A stretch of 64,000 nt of DNA from Selaginella tamariscina (taxonomy: Eukaryota > Streptophyta > Lycopodiopsida > Selaginellales > Selaginellaceae). The notes below the pieces were generated by a model, which was given only the letters and a program-made list of their open reading frames with translations, did not search any database and was not told the origin of the DNA. Positions 51,970 to 61,776 of the stretch are shown in pieces (the first letter of the stretch is position 1; the number at the start of each line of letters is the position of its first letter). The position numbers were made by a program, and so were the translations under genes. Location of the stretch: the NCBI GenBank assembly GCA_003024785.1, contig PUQB01000110.1, forward strand, positions 434,001-498,000, in the 5' to 3' direction.

Positions 51970-52835
51970 GTCACGACCCGATACAAGATGTAGGATACAG
52001 GATACGGATTACAAGATATGTCTATAGGATATACCTACAGGATATGCCTGCAGGATATACCTACAAGATATTCCTATAGATATGCCTACAGGATATACCT
52101 ATAGGATATGCCTGCAGAATATACCTATAGGATATGCCTATAGGATATTTCTATAGGATATGCCTATAGATATACTACAAGATATGCCTAGAGGATAAGG
52201 GTCATTATTTTTAGCTCATGACCAGATTAGCTTGGAGTTGTGAGCATAAAAGCTCCGACCTAATTGTGTACAATCATTACTATCAACACTAGTCTTTCTA
52301 CAATCAATCTTGTTTTGTCTTGTTCTTGTCTTGTCTTGCTCCTTACCTCCTGCTCTTGTCTTGTTCCTGGTTCTTAGTTCCTGTCATGCTCCCTGTCTTG
52401 CTCTTTGTCCTGCTTACTTCTTTGTTCCTGGATCGTGGCTTAACAATTTAATAGTAATTGCTTTCATAGCTTTCCGATTTCCAGCTACTTTTTTTCCTTG
52501 ATTCTTCTCTTTCGTTTTCCTCTTTTTTCTTTCATAAATCATGGCCGATTTTGAGCAATTTTAACGCGAGCACCAAATATTACTTCATGAGCTGGCCACT
52601 TTGCGCCAAGTGGTCACAGATCTGCAAGGTTCCACCAATGCGGCACATGCAGCTGCTGATGCATCTCCAAGGCTATTGTGCAGGTTCTCTCTCAAGCATC
52701 CGTGGTTTCCTTTCCATCGAACACTTCTTTGGAGCCGAAGGTCAGCATGCTGAAAAAGTTCAATGGCAATCGTGTCGATTTCTAAAGGTTCCTGAATCAG
52801 ATCAGGCTTTTGATCCGCATGCATATGTGTCTCTG
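51970..52835 (+). mobile_element. Gypsy (Ty3) LTR and gag fragment
   Basis: TGTCACGACCCGATAC at 51970 is a typical Gypsy LTR start and abuts truncated DNA of another element. From 52005 to 52195 a ~15-bp unit (GGATATGCCTATA with variants) is repeated about a dozen times inside the LTR. From 52541 the frame reads MADFEQF, then after a stop LHELATLRQVVTDLQ, and later KKFNGNRVDF and RFLNQIRLLI, like the N-terminal part of plant Gypsy gag. It breaks off near 52835; pol is absent. Confidence 0.7.
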
Positions 52836-52914
52836 TAAGTGCTTCTAATGCGTGTGCACGTGTATATATAAATTTATGATTGTGTTTATATATGTGTGCA
52901 AAACAAACATCGAA

Positions 52915-53740
52915 TAATTAAGAAAATAATATTAATAAACACACTATGAACATATTTTAAATTATACATAATAATATATGATTTTATCTAATATATAGCC
53001 ATATATAGTTTTAATAATATATATTAATTTAATATTAATAATAAGGTTTAACACTAAAATATTCTTGAAATAATAAGAATTTAATTGAGAAAATCTCATT
53101 AATATATACAAATGTAGATCAAGTATTGAAATAATTAACTAAATTAATTATGATAATCATGTTTAATATTGGAATATTCTTGGAATAATAAGAAAATAAT
53201 AAAGAATATCCCATTTAATATAAAGAAGATTAATTACACAAGTAATTAAGAAAATGATATTAATATACACACTATGAACATATTTTAAATTATACATAAT
53301 AACATCATTTTATCTAATATATAGTCATATATAGTTTTAAATATATATATTAATTTAATATTGATAATAAGGTTTAACATAGAAATATTCTTGAAATAAT
53401 AAGAAATTAATTGAGAAAATCCCATTAATATATACAAATGTAGAATAATTACTAAATAATTAAGATAAGACTAATTTAATTTGATAATCAGTTTAATATT
53501 GGAATATTCTTTCAATATTAAGAAAATAATAAAGAATATCCCATTAATAGTAGGAAATGTAAATTAATTACTCGAGTAATTAAGAAAATAATAATAATAA
53601 CAGACTATGAATATATTTTAAATAATACATAATAATATATCAATTTATTTATTTATAAGTATATATATTTAATATATATTTAATAAATATACTGAATATT
53701 AGAATGTAGAATAATTACTAAAATTTGTAATATTAAACAG
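52915..53740. repeat. ~330-bp tandem repeat, about 2.4 copies
   Basis: Units begin with TAATTAAGAAAATAAT-like sequence at 52915, 53243 and 53577 (periods 328 and 334). Each contains ACTATGAACATATTTTAAAT, GGAATATTCTT and AAAGAATATCCCATT. Confidence 0.85.
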
Positions 53741-54018
53741 CTTGAATCACTTGAATGACATTAAATACAATTTTAAAACACTCATTGAAATTGGAGAGTA
53801 TATATGTCAGACTATCAGTTATTTGTTTCAACTCATCTTAAATTTTCTTTTCTGTTATTTTCAAAAATTTCGAATTTCTAATATAATATTGTCGGTCTGA
53901 CATGTAAATTTGAAAATGCATTTAATTTCTCACTCAAATTCAGATCTGGTTCTTTCTCCGGCAAGGGTTTCTTCATTTCTTTATTTTTCACTCTTCAGAG
54001 TTTCTTTTTTCTTCTTAG

Positions 54019-54096
54019 TGATCAGCTCAGGAGCGACATTAAATTGGGTGCACTATTGTTTATAGGAAAGCACGGCGCCTTCAATGTTGTTTACAA
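54019..54096 (+). pseudogene. Exon-like fragment with a kinase glycine-loop signature
   Basis: Between a CTTCTTAG acceptor and a GTAAGT donor the open frame reads IKLGALLFIGKHGAFNVVYK, similar to the first strand and glycine loop of protein kinases (I-G-x-G-A-F-G-x-V-Y-K). No further kinase exon follows. It could be a captured gene fragment or chance. Confidence 0.3.
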
Positions 54097-54268
54097 GTAA
54101 GTATTATAAACAAATTTAATATAATTATAAAGATTTCACTCTCTTACATTCTCTCTTAAATTTAGAATTTAGGGGTTTAGGAATGCATTAGGTTTACAAT
54201 ATATTCATTATGGATTTATCCCGTTTAAATATACTTCTAACTTAATATTCTCGGTTAGCCGGGGCGGC

Positions 54269-54938
54269 GGGATTAATCTGGCCATTTTTTTTTGCCTCTT
54301 CGAAGAGGTGGTGGGATTAATCCCGCCACCATCTCTTTAATAACTATGACAGAATTAGTCCGGGCAATGCTTTTCCGCCTCTTAAAAAGAGCAACGGGAT
54401 TAATCCTGCCGATAACTCTCTCAACTGATAAAGAGTTACTTGAATTTATTAGAAAGAGTTATTTGTGAAATTAATCTCGCCAACCATTTAGGAGGCAGAG
54501 AAGGGGTAGCGGGATTAATCTTGCCACCACTTCCCTGTTTTAAATATTTGTGGGCAGGATTTATCCCGAAATCTATTTGAAATCATAACTTCCGAGAGAG
54601 TTGTGGGTGGGATTAATCCCGCCGTCTATTCCCCGTCGTTAGAGTTGTGGGCGGGATTAATCCCGCCCCTCTCCTCGTCGGAGGATTTGCAGCGGGATTA
54701 ATCCCGAGGAAGATCTGGCGGCGGGATTAATCCCGCGGTACTTCCTCGTCGAGGGAGTCCCGCGGGATTAATCCCGCCGCCTCTTCAAGGAAGATCCGGC
54801 GGCGGGATTAATCCCGCGTTCTTGTCGGAGGAGACGGCGGGATTAATCCCGCCGACTCTCTCCGAAGGGGTGAGTCGGGCGGGATTAATCCCGCCGACTC
54901 CTCCGAGGGTAGAGTCGCGGCGGGATTAATCCCGCCCA
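54269..54938. repeat. Array of 16 palindromes, consensus GCGGGATTAATCCCGC
   Basis: The core GGGATTAATCCC or a variant begins at 54269, 54313, 54351, 54396, 54467, 54511, 54556, 54609, 54653, 54694, 54723, 54764, 54804, 54839, 54881 and 54922. Most intervals are 35-45 bp, typically 41. The last nine contain the perfect 12-mer; the largest perfect palindrome is the 20-mer GGGCGGGATTAATCCCGCCC (54649-54668). Copies decay toward the left. Spacers are GC-rich and often self-complementary (CCTCTTCGAAGAGG, GACTC...GAGTC). The array ends about 140 bp upstream of the coding DNA of the DUF7869-type locus and contrasts sharply with its AT-rich surroundings. Confidence 0.95.
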
Positions 54939-55079
54939 TCAGTTGTATTAATAAAGCATGAGATATTATCTATACATAATTATGTATTATTGCACATGCA
55001 TATTATTAAGCAACGCAGTTATGATTTCTTAAAAATATGCATAAACAGATATCATACAATTATTTATGTGCAGGACAAT

Positions 55080-55430
55080 ATGTATAATACTGGAGATAAA
55101 GTATGTCTTCTTCGGAACAACGAGATAGTTGGCACTGGAACTGTGGAAGTTCGAGATGATAATGCATCATGTCACAATATTGCCCAAGGATCTTGTGTGT
55201 ACGTATGGGTGAACACCATTTACAAGCATGTTGAGGTTCTGGGAATGGAATTTGAGGAGGGTTCTCCTGTATTGTGGAATTTGGATGAAGTCAAGGCTGA
55301 CACAGAATATGCAGAGTCACAAACAAATAGTAGCACGAGTTTACCAGATGATGGCTTGCCTGCTGTGATGGATGAGGTGATTCTCTTTCTTCATGAGATT
55401 GAGGTTGGAGAGGCATCATCACAGCTATAA
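55080..55430 (+). CDS. Small open frame of the DUF7869-type locus, unknown function
   Basis: About 116 codons from MYNTGDKVCLL to a stop, preceded by a possible splice acceptor (GTGCAG). It contains GTGTVEVRD and VYVWVNTIYKHVEVLGMEFE, a beta-rich stretch. It lies between the palindrome array and the next frames. It may be the 5' exon or a first ORF of the same locus. No family recognised. Confidence 0.45.
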   Translation: MYNTGDKVCLLRNNEIVGTGTVEVRDDNASCHNIAQGSCVYVWVNTIYKHVEVLGMEFEEGSPVLWNLDEVKADTEYAESQTNSSTSLPDDGLPAVMDEVILFLHEIEVGEASSQL

Positions 55431-55435
55431 ATCCA

Positions 55436-55753
55436 ATGGAAGCAGTGTCAGAAGAGAAACTAGGGTCCGACTTCGTGGGTGTAGTTGTGACAGAGGTTTC
55501 ACCTAATGGCACATTGCATCCTGGATCCCTCGTGAGGTGGCGAACATCTGAATTAAGACGGCAAGATGGTTCAACATATTCTGGGTTGGATTTCAATAAT
55601 AACAACCCGGAAGAACAACTCATATTTGAAGAGGTTCCTTGCATTGGTCCTATTGTAAGAAAAAGGCGATTCATGGGTTGCTGCAAGTTTCAGCAAGAGG
55701 GTGAAGATGGATCCTACATCTTCCGAAAGTGTTACGAGCATTTCCACGATTGA
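55436..55753 (+). CDS. Second small open frame of the DUF7869-type locus
   Basis: About 105 codons, starting 5 bp after the previous stop and overlapping the next frame by 53 bp. It contains DFVGVVVTEVSPNGTLHPGS and FMGCCKFQQ. The tight packing with changed frames suggests parts of one gene broken by indels, or overlapping ORFs. No known domain recognised. Confidence 0.4.
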   Translation: MEAVSEEKLGSDFVGVVVTEVSPNGTLHPGSLVRWRTSELRRQDGSTYSGLDFNNNNPEEQLIFEEVPCIGPIVRKRRFMGCCKFQQEGEDGSYIFRKCYEHFHD

Positions 55754-58170
55754 CTGCTGCAAGAAGAAGTGTTGTCAGATGGCAGACCGGAATGAAATTA
55801 CCCAATGTAGACATGTCTTTCGTACGCTCACCCAAAAGCAAAGGCATGAGTTTGTATATGCTGCACTAACTGGGTGTATTGATGGAATGGCCTCGGACAC
55901 AGGTTATCAGAGTACATCCATGGTATTTAATAAGGTGGCCATCTGCTTCAAAGCTTGGTACAGTATATACGGGATCCCAAAGACCACGTTCTACCGTCGG
56001 AGGGATGAGTGGCTAGATGGAGCGCGAACCTCAGTACATGGGAACACTCGCTTGGTCAAAACCCGCTCTCACATTATGGCAGCCATAGAGATACTCAAGG
56101 CTTTTGTGGAAGCAAATGCAGACAGGATGCCTCACAAATGCCGAACCACAAATGCAGGGGTCAGGGAAAATCTCAAGGTTTTGCCTTCAATCTACACTCA
56201 ATTGAAGCTGTGTGAACATGTGAACAAGTGCCTCAGTTTGATGGGGCTCCAAGCAATCTGCACTGGTACCTTCAACAACATATGGAATACTCATTTTAAG
56301 GATGTGGAGATTGCAAAACACTCTAGCTTTTCCAAGTGTGACACTTGTACATCATTGAAGGCTGCAGAGGCTTGTGCAAAAACCTTGGTGGAGATCACTG
56401 CCATTCAAAAGAAGATGGAGGCCCACATGATTGCACAACAAACTTGCCGGTCTCAGTACTATGCACACCGCATGCTTTCTGTGTCACGCCCATCAGAGTA
56501 CCTGTGCTTGATCCATGACAAGATGGATCATTCAAAGACCAGCATTCCAAAGCTCTTTGCAACACCAAAGTGCCTTGGAAATGTCATGAAACTTCCGATT
56601 TCATTGACATGTGTGACACGGTTGTGAGTCATATGGACACTTTTCACTTCCACATTGGTCTAGCGACTCCAATTTCACTATTGGGTCGTTGGCCATGTGT
56701 TTCAGAAACCTTGAAGCCCACTCACAGACAAGTCCTATCAGTGATCTCAAAGTGAAGAAACAACACCTTCAACCTTTACATAATGCTCTCATGAACACGT
56801 CTGCACTTGAGGCTACTTGGGAATATGAGAGGCATTGTCAGCAACCTGCACAAAAAACAGATGGCCCTGTTGAGAGTTCAGGTTCAGTGGAGGGATCTAG
56901 CTCAAATAGTGTACATGTGTCCTCAACATCAAATAAGCTTCCTCGTCATTTGCTTTTACAGATGGATAATTGTGCAGGCGAGAACAAAAATAGGTAAATC
57001 ATTTTACTTAAGGGTTTCTCAAGCTCATACTTACTTTTATTTTCTAGATATGTGCTAGCATACTTGTCAATGCTTGTTGCCAAAGGTGTGTTTGAAACAA
57101 TCACGCTCAGTTTTCTTATGGTTGGTCACACTCATGAAGATATTGATGCGTTCTTCAGCAAGGTCTCCAACTCTACAAAAAGGACAAGTGCACTTACCTT
57201 ACCGCATATGATGAATCTTTTTGAAAATTGCATCTCCAAAAAAAGTTGTGCTTTGCTTGTGACTGAGGTGCCAGACTTCAAAAAATTTCTCAAGGAGTAT
57301 ATAAAAGAGGGAGTGATTCTTTAGTTGGTCACCTTGTGCCGCTACAATTCTTTTTCTCCATACGAGATGGTATACCTATTATGCAGTACAAGTTACGGCC
57401 ATCAGCAGGAGTGGTTACCGAAAGAGGGTTAATGCTCTTCAAAAGTGGAGAGAATGGAAAGCCACTTCTCCCAGAAGGACAACCAGACCCTATTCCATTG
57501 AGTGCCCAGCTCAAGGAACAAGAGGTTATTATTGATGGCATCAAAAAATATGTGGCATGGGTTCAAAAATCGATGCCAAAGAATTCTGATAAGGCAACTG
57601 GTTACTCAGAACTATATAAGCATGTGGTGACTATTGGGAGACTGTTGTTCGAGAGTTGGAAGGGCCTACTGTCACAAGTACAGAATTGCAACACCCTTTT
57701 TGGCCTAAAACAAGGTGGCGAGAGGAGATTGAAATGACATCACTGAGCACAGACGACATAGAAGCCAGTAGTGATGTGGAAGTGCAAACCCCACACTTTG
57801 TTGGACAAAGGAACCAAAAACCTAAAGCATACTTTGATTGCTGCAGGATCTTCAAAAACTAATGATGGTTCTCATTACTCCAGATGCGTCATATAATCAG
57901 CCTATTTGGATGGGTCAAATTATCGACACACCTGAAGTAATCACAAAAAATAGTATTGTTAAGGTTGCATGGTTCAAACCACAAAAAAGGCGACACGAGA
58001 AGGAGAGCGAAAGATATAATGGATGCCTAGAGAAAACATGGTCTCCCAATCAAAAAGACCCAGCATGTTTTATAAATGTTAAATCCATTCGATATGGGTG
58101 GATGTCAAGAAGCGTTGATAAAGTCACGATTAACAAAACTGCAAGGGAATGTATGTTTTCTGAAGCTTAA
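55701..58170 (+). pseudogene. DUF7869-type (transposase-like) protein, frame-broken
   Basis: The N-terminal part (CCKKKCCQM...LTQKQRHEFVYAALTGCI) leads to a helical region with IPKTTFYRRRDEW and a Cys pair (FSKCDTCTSLK). Three acidic signatures follow in the order expected of an RNase H-like/DDE core: LIHDKMDHSKTSIP (to 56560), LLQMDNCAGENKNR (56960-56993) and FLMVGHTHEDIDAFFS (57110-57160). A 54-bp intron (56994-57047) splits the last two. The C-terminal part includes HPFWPKT and VAWFKPQKRR. Shifts occur near 56610, 57310-57340, 57640 and 57840. I assign DUF7869 by memory of the LDNC..ENKN / VGHTH..D pattern. It could be a mobile-element gene or a domesticated relative; the presence of a second truncated copy favours the former. 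Confidence 0.65.
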
Positions 58171-58640
58171 AGCAATTACAAAATTATAAAATATCATATA
58201 TTTAATATTCATAATTATTATAAACTCTTTAATAATAGTACCAAATTGTTTACTTAACTATATAAATTTAAAAAATGATATGGAAGATTGACTATATTAT
58301 TATAGGATTTATATATATATATTATTACTACTACAAATTTTTAATTAATAATGTTATATTTAAATATTAATATTTTAATAACAACATCAATATTTATATA
58401 ATGTACCTCTTATGCTCTTCCTTAATTGTTATATTAGGCAATATATTATATAATTTAATACTTCTACTTTTATAATGTTATTAATTTTTGTTCAATGAAT
58501 GCTATAATTTATTAAAGGGGAATACAAAATAGAATATTCTAAAGAATATTCTTTTCAAACATATATTCTAAAGAATATTCCTTTAATATTAGAAAATGCT
58601 AATTAAATAGCTAAAATTACTAATTGACATTTTATTACAA
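58171..58640 (+). repeat. 3' non-coding tail of the DUF7869-type element
   Basis: AT-rich tail that matches 50845-51365 inverted and ends near TTTTATTACAACTTGC, the complement of the outer end of the truncated copy. This marks the right end of the element. Confidence 0.65.
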
Positions 58641-59594
58641 CTTGCATAAGGGCATTTTAGTAAGTATTCCTATTAATATATTATATATAGAGTTAATGTT
58701 GTTAAATGAATTGGCATTTTAAGCTAATTAACATTAAATATTTTTCATAATTAACATATTCATTCTTCATAAAAGAATACAATTATTTAATTTTTTAAAG
58801 AATGAATACAATGAAAAGGAGATAATATATTACAAATAGAAATCATTCATCAATTTATTAGTGAAAAGGAGATAATAATTACCAAATAGAAATCATTCAT
58901 CAATTTATTTGAGAACAATGTATTCATTTTAAATATGACTACTGAAAAGATAATGCATGTTATTAGAATTGACATTATGTTAATATGAATTGAGCAATTC
59001 ATGTTGAATTACACAAGAGAAAACTATAAGATTGGAATATAAAATCTTGTACATATAATGTGCATATTTAAGAAGGGTTACAAACATGTACTTGTTTATT
59101 ATATTCATTTAATTGTGAATTAATAAGTTGTGAAGAAAAAACTTATATAAAATAGATTTATAATATAGAGCTATGAGTTTCATCTAAAGTATTATAATCA
59201 AGTACTAACAATTTATAAAAACAAAACTATTATAAATAACCATCACAAATGTTACATAGATTATATTTTTTTAAATAAAATATTAATAACAACCATTTGT
59301 TTATACTTTGAAGAGTGCAATTAAACTATTATATTCTACAACAATTTATTTACATTTGTCAAAGTATAATGTCAAAATTCTTGTGTCAATTTGTTGTGCT
59401 AAACTCATTTGTATAAATTTTATTAATAAACTTGAATTTACAAAACAAACACATTACTTTGTGCTATGGAAAGTTTAACATAAGCTATTGTTCATCTAGG
59501 CAATTCACATTGTAACTAAGTTTTAGTGAATGTTATAATATACATAAAAATTAATATAAACTCTAGCTCTAAACATGGATTTTCTATATGTGTA
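58641..59594. other. AT-rich intergenic DNA with a 52-bp duplication
   Basis: No gene was seen. TGAAAAGGAGATAAT then AAATAGAAATCATTCATCAA occurs twice, at about 58812 and 58863. Confidence 0.6.
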
Positions 59595-60015
59595 CTTTTT
59601 ATGTTTGCCACACTCGCATAAAGTGTATTTTTTACGTCTTGCCTCGCCCCCTACAAAGCATAAGGTGTACTTTTGTGTCTTGTCGCACCCCTGCAAAGCA
59701 TAAGATGTACTTTTTGTGTCTTGTTGCACCCCTGCAAAGCATAAGTGTACCTTTTGTGTCTTGTCACACCCTTGCAAAGCATAAGGTGTACTTTTTGTGT
59801 CTTGCCATGCCCTTTACAAAGCATAAGACACCAACTAAGTTATTGTTCTATCACACCCCTTACAAAAAATAAGATGTACTTTTTATATCTTGCCACACCC
59901 TTTACAAAGCATAAGGTGTACCTTTTATGCCTTGCCATGCCCCTTAAAAGAATAAGACACCAACTAAGTTATTGTTCTAGCACACCCCCTACAAAAATAA
60001 GACCCCAAGTAGGTT
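59595..60015. repeat. 41-bp minisatellite, about ten units
   Basis: The unit is TACTTTTTGTGTCTTG, then (T/C)C(A/G)CACCCCT(G/A), then CAAAGCATAAG(A/G)TG. Some units carry an insert CACCAACTAAGTTATTGTTC (near 59830 and 59952). Confidence 0.85.
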
Positions 60016-60073
60016 ATTGTTGTAACATATTGAGAATCCTTAATTGCATTTAGACACAACATGTGTTAATTAC

Positions 60074-61770
60074 CAGAGCTGCCAATGGGCGGGTCAACCC
60101 AACATGATTCGTCATGGGCTGGGTCCGGTAGAGTTTTCTAACCCATGAGTCAGTAGAGTTGGTTGTTCTAACCCATTTAAGAAATGGGCTGGGTTGGAGG
60201 CCACACTTGTGCGACCTGACCCTGACCTTTTTAAGATTGAAATATATGTGGTGACTTAAATAAAGTGGCATAATGTGGCAAAACATGGCACCACATTCAG
60301 TCCCTCACTAAAACCCTAGTGACTATAAGAGCATACAACGGTTACCAATGCAGATGATAGCTATGGGGAGTCTACTAACCTTGAGATAAAGGAGGAGATG
60401 GTTCCTCATAAGCACCCAAGGAAATCTACATCATGCACTATACACAGGAGCAAATAGGTATTTACCAAGTGTGCCAAATTGACCCCTAATAGTCGGTGAA
60501 TTGTAATATTTACACTAGATGGAAAGCCAAGGGCACACTGCAAATATTGCAAATAGGTGTTCTCCAATGAGCCGACTACTGGAACAACACACCTTCACCA
60601 TCATGTTAATGAGAGGTGTTCCTCACGGGGTTGGCAACTAGAGAAGGGGCAAAAAATACTAGCGATTGGCAAAGGAAGAGCAGCTACAAATACTCTCACA
60701 TTGTGTGCTTTTGACCAGAGACAAGCCGACGTGATCTTGCTGAGATGCTCATCATCCATGAGTTGCAATTCAGAATGGTGGAGTATCCAATTCTGGGGCT
60801 CAACCCATAATTTAAGATTGGCTGCATGATAGTGCAAGCTGACTGCATCAAAATGTGACAAAGCTCAACATCAAGGTGGAGATGAAATTATTGCCTGGCT
60901 GGGTATCATTCACATATGACCTTTGGACATCAAACTAGACAATTGGTATGTTGAGTTGTATTGCATTATTACCTTGGTGCTTGCATGTAGTGTCATATTT
61001 CAGTGGATTACGTTGTGCACTTTACTATAACCATGATTTTAATTATGATTCTGCATTTCAGTTACATGGCATTGGCATTACATCACAAAGGATTGGAAGC
61101 TGCAGAAGCGGATCCTCAACTTTTGCAAGCTTCCCTCACCACACACTGGTATCAACATCGCAGACAAGGTGGAGAGAAATTACTTCATGTGATTACCAAA
61201 TGATTCCTTTTGACATTGGTTTTTGCTGTGTTTCTATGGACTAAAGTATAATATTGTGAATATAATGTACGGCTATTACTCTTGACAATGCTGCCTGTAG
61301 CCACGCACATTGGTCACAAGCATGCATTAGACTCAGAGGGACCACTTGCCACTCAATGGAAAACACTTTCATGTCTGTTGTTCTGCACCTAATCGGGCAA
61401 GATGGAATCAAAAATGCTATTGGAATTGTGGGGAAGGAAAGTCTTTGTTTAGGATGCTTATAGGATGTATGTGGCATACATTGAATTTGTGTTTGCAGAT
61501 CCAATAAAGCATCAAGTTTGTTACAGGATCTTCTGCTTGCAAGCATGCCTTCATGATATTAGCGAGCATTGCGGTATCACTATTAAGAAGCATCCAATGT
61601 TGAATGTTCCAACACACTGGAATTCAACTTTTCTCATGCTACAATCACCATTCTATACCGTCAAGTGTTCAGTCGCCTAGAAGACTAGGATGTCCACTAC
61701 AAGTCATGCCCTGATAGTGATGAATGGTCCCGAGCTAAGACCCTACTCTAGTTGTTGCCATCCAACAATT
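60074..61770 (+). mobile_element. hAT DNA transposon, degenerate and 3' truncated
   Basis: The 5' end CAGAGCTGCCAATGGGCGGG matches the usual CAGRGNTG start of plant hAT elements. A BED zinc-finger remnant (HCKYCK, TTHLHHHV, 60535-60610) is followed by shifted transposase pieces: LAEMLIIHELQFRMVEYPI, LNGKHFHV with a degenerate Cys/His block, and QDGIKNAIGIVGKESL (around 61350-61450). Many stops. The element breaks off near 61770, where Copia sequence starts. Confidence 0.75.
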
Positions 61771-61776
61771 AGCCTA

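Noticed and set aside
54269..54938. CRISPR-like appearance of the palindrome array (short repeats, unequal spacers)
   Set aside because: The surrounding genes are eukaryotic, the spacers are GC-rich and related to each other, and no cas-like gene is near.
59595..60015. Open frames across the 41-bp minisatellite (repetitive Cys/His/Pro protein)
   Set aside because: The unit length is not a multiple of three and frames are kept only by chance; no start context or splice support.
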